Below are positions 11,810 through 24,214 of a stretch of DNA of 64,000 bases, piece by piece. The position numbers and the translations under genes were made by a program. The notes below the pieces were generated by a model. It saw only the letters and a program-made list of their open reading frames with translations. It was not told the DNA's origin and searched no databases. Origin of the DNA: Phoenix dactylifera (lineage: Eukaryota > Streptophyta > Magnoliopsida > Arecales > Arecaceae). Each line of letters starts with the position of its first letter. Within the stretch, counting starts at the first letter, position 1. Location of the stretch: assembly GCF_009389715.1 (NCBI RefSeq), contig NC_052392.1, forward strand, positions 36,195,360 through 36,259,359, read 5' to 3'.

Positions 11810-13560
11810 AATGCCGTGATGAAATTGTCTGATGCACATTTGCTTCTCATCCAATTCATATAAAAGCATGGAGCTATGGAAATTTGAGTCTGCGGTCAAG
11901 TCAACATACCGCTGGAAGACTACAAGTCTTCCACTAATGCCATATTCAATCCTTCAATGATAAGGCTTTTTCAGAAAAAATGAGATTGCACAGGGATCCC
12001 ATCCTGAAAATCTGTACTATTATTTTAAATGGGAATAAAGAGGCCTTTGTAGCGTGATGCGTGTCCATCTCTGAGGTTGTGCCCCGTGTCTATTTTTTAA
12101 GTAATTATTAAACTTGAAACCGCGGGAAGAGTAATATGGAGAATGGGAGAACAAAGGAGAAAAAAATAGAGACGAGTGAACAACCCATGAAGGTAAAAGG
12201 GAGGAGCAGGAGTACGAAAATGCGGAGAAATTTTTTGTGAGATCTAGACTTGTCAGGAGAAAAAAGTTTTGACCCTAAATTCTATTTTTTTTTTCTCTAA
12301 CCATCACCATTCCAAATTAATTTATCAAAATTAATTAAATGAGAGGATTGTAATTTTTACCAAAATCAAAAATTTGAGATCACAGGATAAAATAAGATTA
12401 GATGACTTCCTGACTGGATGACTGCTCTCCTGCAAATTTTGAGATCATATGATTAGGGAGGAAATGAAATAAGAAAGATGGATAAGGAAGAAGCCCAGCT
12501 AGCTAGCACTACTCGGTATCCTAAATCTGATTAGATTTGAGGGCTCCCAACAAGATCAGAGGAAGGAAAATCGGATCTGCGTATGGACACATTGACCAAG
12601 GTCGTCAATGGCCCATGGGTGGGAATGAGAGAGAAAGCAAGGGAGAGGGAGACGGAGAGACGAGGGAAATAGAGAGGAGATGGGGGTCAGGACCCTATCT
12701 GCATTCTGTGCCATGCACCGACAGAATCGACAAACCAGCAAGTCCAAGTCTTCGTGGAAGAAAAGTTCTCGTCATGCCCCGTGTAGGACTTTTCTTTTGT
12801 AGAAAAGCTATCAAGGACTTTTTCGACTGGCTCCTGACAAGAAGTTTTTCCATAGAAAAATTGGCTCTCAAACAACAAAGGCTCCTTGACTGCGGACTCT
12901 AGAAGCCTGTGGACCAACCAGTCCATCTTTAACTGCCACCCAAGAGGAGTAACCTTTGAATGTGCGTTATGAAGATCAATGAAGAGACAGAAATCTTTAG
13001 GTAAAACCATTCTTTGTTGCACTTGATTTCATGGATGTTAATTAGGCACGTGTATGGTACAGACCCTTCATTAGCTCAATACCTCATTAAGTTGCACCTA
13101 AACCTTTTAAAGGTCTATTAGTTAGTTCTAGTAAAATCATGGGAGACAGGGTTTGGCTTTAATATCATGCCTTTGTCGAAATCCTTCTTCTATATTTCAG
13201 TAAACTGAATTCAGGTATATAACTTGTATTCACTGAAATCCGTTATGCCAACATATGAATATAATGGGTTACCCTTTGTGATGGCTAATAAAACAAAGTG
13301 AAGGCTTTGAAACCCACCATGAAGGAAGCCACAAAGGTTGTATGGCAGATGGCATTATCAATGCTACTGAGATCTGGGTATATTTGAGGACAGCTTTGCT
13401 AACATAGCTATAATCAATGAATGTGGAAGACCAAAACGTCGGGCCAGTAATCTTAGGGATGTCTCAGTTCTGAATTCTCACCTAGTATTAGTACTCATCC
13501 ACTCTCTCTCCCGATTTTCTTCCATTTTGTATCTCACTTTTTTCTTTTCCTTCTCTAGCT
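11810..13560. other. 5' flank of RLP unit A
   Basis: No gene is seen here. The stretch is upstream sequence of the RLP unit and is largely matched by 21090-22335 in unit B. The region 12120-12960 repeats the 11000-11318 block. The part around 12240-12680 has no counterpart in B and includes an AT-rich piece and a GGGAGAGGGAGACGGAGAG-like purine stretch. Open frames here are short and without recognised domains. Confidence 0.5.
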
Positions 13561-13566
13561 TTCTTC

Positions 13567-13725
13567 CCTGCATTGCAAAATTTCTGAGGTTTAAGATCTG
13601 CTCATAAAAGTCAGGGATAACTCCAAAACTGAAGTTCCTTTGATACAACCCTTGTGCAATATCTTTGGTTGTAGTGGGAACACCACCCGGCCCAATGGCT
13701 TGACTTTGTGAACAACAGATTAAAA
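13567..13725 (-). pseudogene. Orphan coding fragment of an unidentified gene (copy B)
   Basis: This is the duplicate of the fragment at 3985-4135, with PGGVPTTTKDIAQGLYQRNF followed by SFGVIPDFYEQILNLRNFAM. The open frame runs on at both sides into unrelated sequence. In copy B the A-specific sequence following it is missing, so the fragment abuts 'actcgacaataataaag'. It is not expected to be functional. Confidence 0.45.
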
Positions 13726-13929
13726 ACTCGACAATAATAAAGTTACCATCAGTACAGCTTACTGCCAAGAGCTAGTCCAGAGCACTAATGTGATCATTTT
13801 AACAAGTGTAACCATTTCTACACCAGTTCCAGCAATCAAAAGCTGGAAAACGCAAATAATTTCAATATCCAAATCCTCTGGGTATACACAAAGTGGACAA
13901 TAGCAAGCCTATAGTTTTTGTTTTGTTTT

Positions 13930-14691
13930 ATTTTATTTTTCTCATTAATTTGTAAACATTGGGATTCATCACCAAAGCAGTAAGAATACAAAGAGGAGTA
14001 AACCAAGAGGCTAGAGACAACCAAAGGTTAGATACAGGCATAAAGGTAAGAGGGAAACAGGGAGAAAGGAGGGGAGACGAACAAGAAAGATTGGTTATTT
14101 TGAGCATGCTCAGAATTTCTCTATTAGCTTTGAGTGCTTGAGCAACAGGATCCATGAAGAGGATTGAATGGAAATTGTAGTCCAGACTTGGAGAATCCAT
14201 GCCTTCTGGCCAAAGACCTCTGCACATCTTTTCAACCAGAAATTCTATTACCTTGATAGTCTTGATAAAATTTGTCAAGGAATACATGCTTCATACAAAT
14301 CATCCACATCCCCTCTGGAAACTTGCATGATCCATTAACGCCTAAAGGTGCAACAGTTAGTTTCCAAACTCTCCTGGGTAGTTTGCTCTTCAGGAATAGG
14401 TGAATGGCAACTTCTTCTTGAAGACCACAGTTGCATCAGAGGATACGTTGATTTCTCACCAACACCAAGAGAATATTCTGATTTTGTGGGAAATCCTGGA
14501 TTTCCAAATTGTAACCAGAGTTTTGCATTGCAAGCCCCTATCAAGTGTCCTACAGGAGAAGCGGACTAAGAAAAACACGCGAGGGGATGGTGCTAATTGG
14601 TTGAGTTGGTAATTAGATTTCAAACTAGTTCTAATTTTAATGTATGGCTGTGTCTTCCACCTATCCTAATTTTCCAACAAAGAAGGAAAAG

Positions 14692-14750
<59 letters not shown>

Positions 14751-15250
14751 AAATGAAATCAAATACTAATATTTTTGTCTCACTAGCATGGTTAGTAAGT
14801 GTTGGCAAGAGCTTCTCCAAGGGTAGGAGACCAACCCATCTGTCACACTAGTACCTAACCAACTCTGCCTTCTCTAATGTTAATTTAATGCTTATCAAGA
14901 GAAAGTCTTTCTCCTTTAGGAGGTCCTTCCACCATGGTGATGCTCACAGTTCCACAATGGATATGCTCTGTAGAATCTCGTGCAATAGATTTCGAAAAGC
15001 TCCCCTTTGCATATAATGCCATGTTGGTCTTTTACAAAATAATCTCCATCAGCATTTGGACAAGTGCTGTGTTGAGATTCATTCAATCTAGAACTCCAAG
15101 ACCACCTCCATCTTTGTCTCCACAAACTGAATAGAGTGGGATAAGAGAGGACTCAAAAGAAGGTTTTAGTTGAACTGGAAACCAATTCGAATAACCTTGA
15201 GAATGAAGAGCTGCTATCGAGGCCAACATACTGAGTTTAATGGGGCCATT
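13930..15250 (-). mobile_element. LINE 3' relic, copy B
   Basis: This is the duplicate of the LINE relic at 4990-6300, in the same order and orientation. It includes the A-rich tail side (about 13910-13960), the zf-RVT-like region (about 14380-14470, degraded) and the region before it at about 15010-15110. It is non-functional, with several stops and indels. It differs from copy A by small indels and by the expanded GA tract. Confidence 0.6.
14693..14748. repeat. GA microsatellite (copy B, expanded)
   Basis: About 28 AG dinucleotides occupy the position where unit A (5757-5788) has about 15. It is a clear length polymorphism between paralogous sites. Confidence 0.95.
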
Positions 15251-15485
15251 GGACAAGACCTGAGGTCAGACCGTTGTCCTCATTTCTTGACAGTTATGAG
15301 CCAAAATATTGATTGAGCATAGGAGAGAGAAATCTTCGTGCGTACCATTTATCAGTGCTAATGGTGAATGGGAAAGAGTGAGGGAAGGGCATTACTCCTT
15401 TTAACCAGTTACTGCCAAATGCTTTGTCCTTTTGATACTTTAAGAATGAAATCCCAAGGCCCAAGCTATGGAATATTCACAAACG

Positions 15486-16395
15486 AGTCAACATAGGAGC
15501 TGCATTTAATCTAGGCATTAGGGACCCCTGTTCTTCGTGACACTAAAGATAAATTTATATGGTCAATGAAAGAGGAAAATGGCAAAGCAGGTTCCGGTTT
15601 CTTGATAAGTGATAACAGAGGATGGGTGATTCTGACCCAAGCAACAATCCTTCATGAGATTACCATTCCATTAGGAAAGCTATAAGCATTTTGGGAAGAA
15701 GTAGCATGTGCAATGGAAAAACCTCTAGAAAGACCAAGACCACCTTGGATTGAAGGAGACTCATTAACTAATATTAGGTGCTCGGCACAAAGCTCTACTC
15801 TGTTTGAAGCCCATCATCCATACTTACTGGATCTGTGACGGATGTTGCTGTTGGGTACAAGAAGAAATATAGAAAGCAAGATGTAAGAAAGAAAACTTTT
15901 AGTGGGAAGAACAGGGAATTTTCATTCATGCATAGTAGAGTTGTACAGGAGACTCTCAATGGCTTGTCCATGCCAAGACTCTAGTCCATCCATTTATGGA
16001 TACAAAAATGACACTTAGGCTACCACTGATGAATACAACAGTGATTTTTTGATTACATATTAACTTCTAACAGTTGCCAGGTGGGCTGCAGGTATGAATT
16101 ACCCACACTTCTAGGAAGCAAACTAGGTGGCAGATTGGTTTGCCAAATTTGATGCTGGTCAGGTGTTAGGCAGTGTGATGACTTGTGGAAAGATCTGGTT
16201 GTGTATTTCATATATTCTACGCTTCCTAACTAAGAAGATCAAAAGACCAGTCTCTAAAATCTTGTTTGTCCAGATAAGCTATCATGAAAATTTAGCTTAT
16301 GCTCAGTCAATTGTATGTCGGAGTTTTTTTAACTGATCCATATTTGAAATAGTTTCAGCAATTGATCGAGTAAGCTGATTATGAGTGGCCAGCTA
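15486..16395 (+). mobile_element. Extra segment in unit B with RNase H-like relic
   Basis: This roughly 900-bp stretch is absent from unit A, where the flanks meet directly near 6520. In it, at about 15550-15810, the + strand gives KEENGKAGSGFLISDNRGWV and then, after an indel, EVACAMEKPLERPRPPWIEG and DSLTNI. That pattern (a GxGF.I.D..G strand, an EACA-like helix and an EGDS motif) matches the RNase H domain found in plant LINE-type polyproteins. A sibling lies at 27290-27590. It is damaged and not functional. Confidence 0.6.
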
Positions 16396-17062
16396 ATGGT
16401 TCAATGTCATTTCTTATACAGAAAAAATGGAAAGTCAATCATCAAATTCAATTCATCCCCTTCATAAGTGTAAAATTAAATTTCCTTTGCTGATGAATTA
16501 GACCTCAAACCTGAAAACTGTGAGTGGTAGTAATTCCCCACTTTGCAGAAAACTTTAAAATTCAAGTTTATTTCCCATTCCTTTCCAACTTGTAGTTGTG
16601 CAAAAGCAAGATTTATACACTGCGCAGAAGAATGGTAGTCTAACGGTCAAGGGTCAATTTCCACTGCTCCTACATGGAGATGGCACGGGCATGTTAGGTG
16701 ATAAGTTTGTCACAAGGTCTCAAGGTTCATATTGACTGATTACAAGAGTCTGGAAGAAAGTTTCTGAAAGCCATATGTGGTAGGGGTCGTGATTGAGACA
16801 GTGGAATAGAATTGGATATAAGTATCTTCATCACAACCTGCAGTTGATTGTCGAAAGGTATGAGTGATATAATAATCAAAAATTACATAGGACTAGAACC
16901 TAGATAAAAATTAGGGAAGAAGCCATGAAAAGCAATATCAAGCTAGATGGCATTGAAGATTTCATATTACTACACTAAACAGAAGCTTGCTTTGCTTGAA
17001 TTGCTACGAAAGGACTAGTGCCAAAAAAAGGCTTCTCTTAAATGCCCAAGGTACTGTTTATC

Positions 17063-20000
17063 TCACCTGCGATTCCGTTGCATGCGAGCCCGCTTATGTG
17101 CTGCCATTAAGATTCTGTCAGTCAAGGAGTCTACATAACCATCCAAGATACTTTGAATGTTCTGCCCAGAGTGATGACATAACAAGAAAGCAATGCAACC
17201 CCATAAGCCAGCCACGAAAGAAGCTGCAAGTATTGCAAAGAAGATGGCATCATCCACCACACGGCTATCATCTTGGTTTTCTTCTACTTTAGTTGGACTT
17301 GAGTCAGATGTGCAGGTCTTCTCCAACGGCGGCCCATGTAATCCAATATTACCTACATAGCTACTCACCTCAAATGTAGAAAGTTGGCCTTTGACATCCG
17401 GTATACATCCAGATAAGTTATTGTAAGCAACTGAGAAGACCCCCAAGAAGTTTAGTTGAGTCAATTGCCAGGGTATGACACCACTCAACCGATTGTGTGA
17501 TATATCCAAGCTCTCAATCTGACCAAGTTTTGAGAAAGTTTCTGGGATTGGACCTGTCAGCTGATTGTGCGAGAGATTCAATTGTACAAGCTCGTTTAGA
17601 TTTCCAATTTCTGGCGGTATGTTTCCTGTCAACTTGTTTGCTGACAAATCAATTGTAGACATCAGAAGCGAATGATCTGTTCGGTAGGCATATAAGTGGC
17701 CTTTGGTGATGAGCTCTACCGCCAGTGTCTCAATTGGGTCACCGTCCATATATATATAATTTAAATTATAGGTGGGATATGGCATTCCAAGAGATAAAAA
17801 GCTCAGGGAATACATATCTCTAGAAAAATATGAATAATATATTGAATGAGGTTGCTTGAAGTGCATTTTGCCAAAGCAAGATGGTATCCTTCCTGAAAGA
17901 TTGTTATGTGAAAGGTCCAGAATTTGCAAAGACTGTAGCTTGCATAGCTCAATTGGTACAGTGCCTTCAAGAGAATTTCCACCAAGAACAAGAATCTTTA
18001 AAGATATTTTTTCCCCTATCTGTCTTGGGAGTTTACCTGAAAGCTGGTTATTGCTGACATCCAATGCTACAAGGGATGAAATATTGAAATAGCTACTTGG
18101 AATTGTGCCTCTAAAAGCATTCCCAGCAAACTTGAGATGCAGTAGTCTGAATGATGGCAAGCAATGAGGTAACGACCCAGAGAGGCTATTATGGGATACG
18201 TCTAACACGCTAAGCCATATTAGATTGCATAAATGATGTGGCAAATGACCATGAAAATGATTTCCTGCGAGGTTAAGGCTTTTCAGCATGGAAACAGATC
18301 CTATATCCTCTGGAATTACACCAGATAATTGGTTATTGTGGACATCCAATATAAGTAATAGCCGATGGTGTGACACAAAGCTCCGCAATGTTCCGGTAAA
18401 ATTGTTTCCATCTAGATAAACAAATGAAAGCGAAGGATGTCTAGGAATTGTACCAAGAAGCTTCCCCTGCAATTTGTTGTTGGAAAGCTTCAAGATATAC
18501 AAACTACTGCAACCAATCAGCAGGTGAGTTGGTAGCTCTCCAGATAAATTATTATTGGACAAATCCAAGTATTGCAATTGACTTATGTTACCCAATGATA
18601 AAGGGATTTTCCACTTAGATTATTTGAGGATAAATTCAGGGCCTTCATCAGTGGAAACATAGTGCCAATATTTACAGGAATTGATCCACTAAGGAAATTC
18701 GTAGAGAGGTCAACAACCGAGATGTTTGTCTTTAGATGCTTTGGGAGTTGAAATTCACCCATTATTGAGTTGTTTCTCAAGTCGAGCACTTCTAGTTTGG
18801 TCAGATTTTTGAACAACCAACTTGGAAAATTTTCTGTCAAGTTACCACTGGAAAGATCAAGAATTCGTAATTCATATTGAGAAGAAAGAAAGTTTGGTGT
18901 TGCAAGGATGTTCCAATCAAGGTTACACTGCGACAACATGAGGTACTGTAGCTGGAAAGAGGGAACGAACTTCCCACGGTCAAGATGTATAAATAAATTC
19001 TCATTGCCTGAAAATGTGATAAATTCTAGCTTCGAAAGATTCGCAAGGGAGGAAAATGAGAAATGGCCATCAAATAGGTTGTAAGAAAGATCTACATACT
19101 TAAGTGAAACATGACCTGCGAAGATGCGTGCTGGAATATTACCCGTCATTAGATTATTTGAAAGATCTAAATATTGAAGAAAAACTAGTTTCTTTAGAGA
19201 TGAAGGAAGACTTCCATTGAGTTGGTTGTAATGGAGATCAAACTCATGTAGGTTCTGGAGTCCACTGAGCACTGCAAAAAGAAAGGAAGAAAATAAAAAC
19301 ATAAAACTTTTTGCTTCATAATGTGAACAAGGTTAGAAAACTTGTGACTCAATACATGTTTGCTCCTAATATTTTGACTTAAGTCAACTTTGTGACTCAT
19401 GTGAGTCACACATGTTAAACAAACACCATAAATGAAATACAAAAATAGAATAAGTAAAATAATTAAAGCCACCCAATGATCAAGGGAAGTAACATTTGAG
19501 AATTACAATAAAATAAATATCCATTTAAAATTTATATGGTCCACTCATTGATCGTAGATAGCTAAATATGGCCATGCATGATGTGAACATAGCATAGATG
19601 TTTGATATGATGAATTAAAATTCATTTTAACTTGCTGAAACCAACTTAGATATATCATTTGATTTAAATTCATGAACATGGATTTGATGAGTTTTCTAAT
19701 TTGGCCAAGTTAACTAAGTCAAGATAGACGTTGGCCAAACTTGGCTTAGATTGAGAAAAAAAAAAGATCCAGCTTGGCCAAGCCATCAGTCAACTTGCAT
19801 ATGATTTTTTTATCTTTGAATATGGAGAAATATGTGAGCTTAAAAAAAAAGAATATGGTAAATTCTTAGTTAAAGGAATAAATATTATACCTTGTGAAGG
19901 CACTGAACCTGATAGATTATTTTGATCCAAATATAAGAAATTAAGGGAGGATAAGTTTCCCAAAGCTATTGGTATCCCTCCGGTAAGATAATTATGTCCA

Positions 20001-21081
20001 AGATCAAGCACTTTAAGGTTCTGCAATCCTAGCAAGACTGAAATATAGAGCCATAGATAGAAACCAATAAGACAATATAAACCATCATACTCAATATGTT
20101 AATGGCCTCATGATGGAGAAATAGTTGCGGATAAACTCGGTAAGTTATTACCTTCCCCATTAAGTGTGCCATCCAGCATGTTAGAGTTGAGATCAAGAAT
20201 TTCCAAGTTTCTCAATCCTGATATGCCTATAAAATACAAAGTTCCCAAAGAAAGAGAATTTAAGTCACAAAATATTTGCAACAAAAGGATAGAAAATATG
20301 AATAGACTGAAAAAATTGGATAAATAAGTTGGATGATAGAGAGGCTGACATAAACTAAGAAAACAATATAAACTATTATACTTGATGTGTTCAAGGTCTC
20401 GTGATAGAGAAATAACTGTAGAGGATTCTGTAAATTATTACCTTCTATATCAAGTAAGTTGTAGAACCCGTTAACTCTTAGATACAGGAAACGGAGTGAA
20501 GATAGATTTTTGAGAGATGATGGAATAGTTCCCGCAAGGAGGTTAGAGCTTAGATCAAGGATTTCTAACTTTCTCAATCCTGATATGTCTGTCAAATACA
20601 AAGTTCCCAAAGGAGTAATCTAAATCAAAAATATTTATGATAAGATGATAGAATGTATAAATAAACTGGAATTGCAGAAACAACTTGGATGAGGGAGAGA
20701 CAGACCCATATGTGATTGCAATCCTCCAATACTATTGTCGGACAAGTTAAGAAGTCGGAGCTCATAAAAGGAGGAAAAAATGTCGAAATTCAATTGCCAA
20801 CTCTGATAGAATCCAAGGCTCGAAAGCATGAGCTTCGACACTTGTCTTGTGCTGTTGTTGCATGTTACTCTCTCCCAAAGGCAGCAGTCTCTCCTTTTTC
20901 CCCATGTAGGTGGTGGAGTGCCATCGTTGTAAAGGATAGAAGATCTAAGCTTCAACAAAGCTTCGTACTCCTCCAAAGGACATCCGAAGATGGGGCTGCA
21001 GTTACATAGGACTACAATAAGTGATGTCCATAACAAAATTGCTAACCTTGAGTAGGTGACAAAGTGGCAGCGATTCCTCAT
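17063..21081 (-). pseudogene. LRR receptor-like protein, copy B (1-nt frameshift)
   Basis: The five exons are 21081-20706, 20588-20442, 20226-20152, 20037-19891 and 19271-17063, all with GT/AG borders and phase 1. The signal peptide, N-cap and C-terminal parts closely match copy A, including the membrane helix and the tail KRARMQRNRR. A single base is missing at about 18607: 'ggaaaatccc' stands where A has 'ggaaaagtccc'. The frame therefore runs into a TAA about 10 codons later, near 18583, and the downstream part reads in another frame. The third exon is only 75 nt (25 codons), exactly one 24-residue LRR (72 nt) shorter than its 147-nt counterparts. Compared with A, B has one extra 147-nt LRR exon. 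A truncated secreted LRR protein could still be made, but as a full receptor it is broken unless the missing base is an assembly error. Confidence 0.85.
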
Positions 21082-22335
21082 AGTGGAGTGAATGCTGTAA
21101 TGCAATTGTCTGATCCACATTTGCTTCTCATCCAATTCATATAAAGACATGGAGCTATGGAAATTTGAGTCTGCGGTCAAGTCAACATACTGCTAGGAAG
21201 ACTACATGGCTTTCACTAATGCCAAGACTTTTTCAGGAAAAAAGAGATTGCGCCTGGATCCCATTCTGAAAATCTGTACTATTATATTAAATGGGAATAC
21301 GAAGGCACTCGCAGCGTGATGCGTGTCCATCTCTGAGGTTGTGCCGCGTGTCTATTTTTTTAAGTAATTATTAAACTTGAAACCGAGTGAAGAGTAATAT
21401 GGAGAATGGGAGAACAAAGGAGAAAACAATAGAGATAAGTGAACAATCCATGAAGGTAAGAGAGAGAATCAGGCGGGGAACAATTTCTTGTGAGATCTAG
21501 ACTTTACAAGGAGAAAAAAGCTTCGTGGTAGAAACCGACAGAATCCACAAACCAGCAAATCCAAGTCTTCGTGGAAAAAAAAGTACTCATCAAGACCTGT
21601 GTAGGACTTTTCTTTTGTAGCAAAGCAATCAAGGACTTTTTCGACTGACTCTTGACAAAAAGTTTTTCCATAGAAAAGTTGGCTCTCAAACAACAAAGGC
21701 TCCGTGACTGCCGACTCTAGAAGTCTGTGGACCAAATAGTCCATTTTTAACTACCATTCAAGAGGAGCATATCATTTGAATGCGCCTTGTGAAGGTCAAT
21801 GAAAAGACAGAAATCTTTAGGTAAAACCATTCTTTGTTGCACTTGATTTCATGAATGTTAATTAGTTATGTATATGGTACATACCCTTCATTAGCTCAAT
21901 ACCTCATTAAGTTGCACTTAAACCTTTTAAAGGTCTATTAGTTAGTTTTAGTAAAATCATGGGAAACATGATTTGGCTTTAATATCATGCATGCCTTTGT
22001 CGAAATCCTTCTTCTATATTTCGGTAGATTGAATTCAGCTATATAACCTGTATTCACTGAAATCCGTTATGCCAAGATATGAATATAATGAGTTACCCTT
22101 TGTGATGGTTAATAAAACAAAGTGAAGCCGTAAACATTGTATAGCAGATGGCATTATCAAGGCTACTATGATCTGGGTATATATATTTGAGGACAACTTT
22201 GCCAACATAGCTATAATCAATGAATGTGGAAGACCAAAACTTCGGGCCAGTAATCTTAGGGACCTCTTAGCTCTGAATTCTCACCTAGTATTAGTATTCA
22301 TCCACTCTCTCTCCCGATTTTTTCCTTTTTTTCTC

Positions 22336-22749
22336 TAGCTTTCTTCCATTTACGTTTACGTCGCAATCTAAACCTAAACCAAGATCCAAGCCCTAACATT
22401 GAACCTGAAAAGCTGACCCAAAAGTCACGTTGATTTCCTCTAATCACGCCCCCGACCACGCTCTCTCGTTTTCTTCTCTTGCGTCCCTTCTTTCTCACGC
22501 TCTCTCTCTAGCCTTCTTTCCTCTATCCCTTCATGTATAGTTGATTATATTTTCTAGCTAAACTTAGTTAGGGTCTTATAAGTGCACTTTATGTGTTATG
22601 TATTGGAAGATTTATGAATCAGACATGTATTATGACACTTATTGAAACCATCATTTTACTTCCTTTGAATAAATCTTGCAACATAAGTAATTATGTTTTG
22701 AATGGATCAAGCATGTCAAAAATGGATTATTTTCTGTTGATGAGGAAAG
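22336..22749. other. Unassigned sequence after unit B
   Basis: After the duplication edge the sequence becomes unrelated to the unit start. A stretch at about 22529-22680 ('tcatgtatagttgatta...', '...gcactttatgtgttatgtatt', '...cttattgaaacc') is similar to two pieces at 25535-25600 and 25845-25915. This suggests two copies of one element, probably the 5' side of CACTA-related DNA. No terminal repeat was found on this side. Confidence 0.4.
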
Positions 22750-24214
22750 GTGAGTGAAATCTATTTCGAAAAATATTCTCATGATAACCGCTCACTTGGC
22801 ATTTTTATTTTATGTCACATAAACTCTGTAGGTAGCAAGAAGAGTGTTCGAGGCCCCACGAAATGCAAAGATATTTGGAGTTTACCACTAGGTGTGCGTT
22901 TGCCTATCAAAATAAATGACTTGGGACAGCCAGTAGGAAATAATGCGCTTGGAGCTCAAATTTGAGAGTTACCTGCTGAGATGGTAAAAGTGGATAATGA
23001 GCCTCTGATAAGGCCCATTAAGAATTGGTGATGCTGTTGGAGTAAATATTGCATGGCCTTCGACTTTTGTAATAAATTTATTAATATTTATTTTATAAAT
23101 TATTATTTATTTTTGTGTACAAATTTATATAATCATAATCTAAATACTTGATTTACTTTTGTTTTGCAGGCCCCGCCTGCTTGGGCATAGGATGAATTGC
23201 TTTGGACTTTAATTTTCCATTTTCATATTTTTGTACATAGTTTGTAATGAATTGTAACAACTACTTTTGGTTTATTACTTTTGTGGAGTATTTGTACTTT
23301 TGCTTCTAGAATGCAATTCACATTTTTCAATTTAGTTTTGTGGGATGCTATTGATGTTTCCGAAAAGCATTATTAAGATAATTATTGTTCATATGGATGG
23401 ATTTAGCTAAACTCTCAACTTCATAATTTTTATTGCAGGATGCATCATTATATAATATATTAATAACTATATCATATTTTTCAAACAAGTTTTGTACAGG
23501 ATGAATAAAACAGCGTTATTCAATCATTCAAAATAATTATCCTTAGCTTATGAAAATGCCACAGAAAAATATTCGGCAAATTAATCTATAAAGGTATCAT
23601 CGGTGATTAAAAGCGTCGGTAAATCTATTTTTCAATATGACAATCATCTTCTACATTGTTTACCGGCACTTGGCAATGCCACTAATTAATCGGCAATGGC
23701 ATTTTGAAGCATCGCTATTTACTACATATCCTTTTTACCTTTCTTATGTGGGATATTTTTTTTTGCTACTAAAGGAATGTGTGGCATTTTAGCAATACTG
23801 GTATATATTATAAAAAATGCTGCTTAAAAGAGATTTCTAGCAGCTTTCATAAACATGCCGTAGATTAATAATGTTTTACAAGCATTTTGGAACGCCACCA
23901 ATTAACCTTCACCGACACTTATACATGCCGTATTTGGTACATTCCCTTCTACCATTTCTTTGTGTGGCATTTTGGATGTGCTGCTAAAAAAATGTGCAGC
24001 ATTTCGAAAAATAGTGATAAATATCAAAAAAATGCTGTTAAAAAATATGTATTTTTTGCTGCGATATGAAGGAGTCGCTGAAAAATTAGCGACATAATTA
24101 TTGGCGGCATTAAGTCTGATATTTGATAAAAATGCCGCTGAAGGTATTAGTGGCATGCTTTTTTACATCCAGAGGCACTTTGTCACGCTGGTAGACACCT
24201 ATTTCCTTGTAGTG
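22750..24214 (+). mobile_element. CACTA (En/Spm) transposon fragment with 3' terminus
   Basis: An open frame at 22840-22965 encodes RGPTKCKDIWSLPLGVRLPI then KINDLGQPVGNNA. This matches the 'RGPT...DLGQPVG.NA' block of plant CACTA transposase-associated proteins (Transposase_24 type). From about 23550 to 24200 short direct and inverted motifs with 'ggcattt' and 'gccactaa' recur, as in CACTA subterminal regions. The right end is TTTCCTTGTAGTG at 24202-24214, the classic CACTA terminus in reverse complement. Sequence matching RLP-unit LINE debris resumes immediately after it ('ttgtgtcattt', compare 6254). No matching CACTACAAG end was found on the left, so the element is truncated or rearranged. 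Confidence 0.75.

Larger units (their letters stand above)
3983..13565. repeat. Segmental duplication unit A (RLP cluster)
   Basis: This block shares long near-identical stretches with 13566-22335. In the same order both hold an orphan exon fragment, LINE debris, a GA microsatellite, an RLP 3' flank, the RLP gene and its 5' flank. The left edge is where the sequence 'ctgcattgcaaaatttctgagg' starts to match 13571 onward. The right edge is at the 'ctctagctttcttcc' sequence at about 13553-13567. Copy A carries about 660 bp (roughly 4133-4793) that B lacks. It lacks about 900 bp that B has (roughly 15486-16395). Tandem duplication by unequal crossing-over is the simplest explanation. Confidence 0.85.
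13566..22335. repeat. Segmental duplication unit B (RLP cluster)
   Basis: This is the second copy of the unit at 3983-13565. It ends near 22335, where 'ctctagctttcttcc' occurs again but is followed by unrelated sequence instead of the unit start. That repeated edge sequence marks the duplication breakpoint. Parts of a third related unit continue after 24215 (LINE-like debris, then RNase H-like debris at 27.2-27.6 kb, then RLP copy C with matching 3' and 5' flanks to about 38.07 kb). The third unit is more diverged and is interrupted by transposons. Confidence 0.82.
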
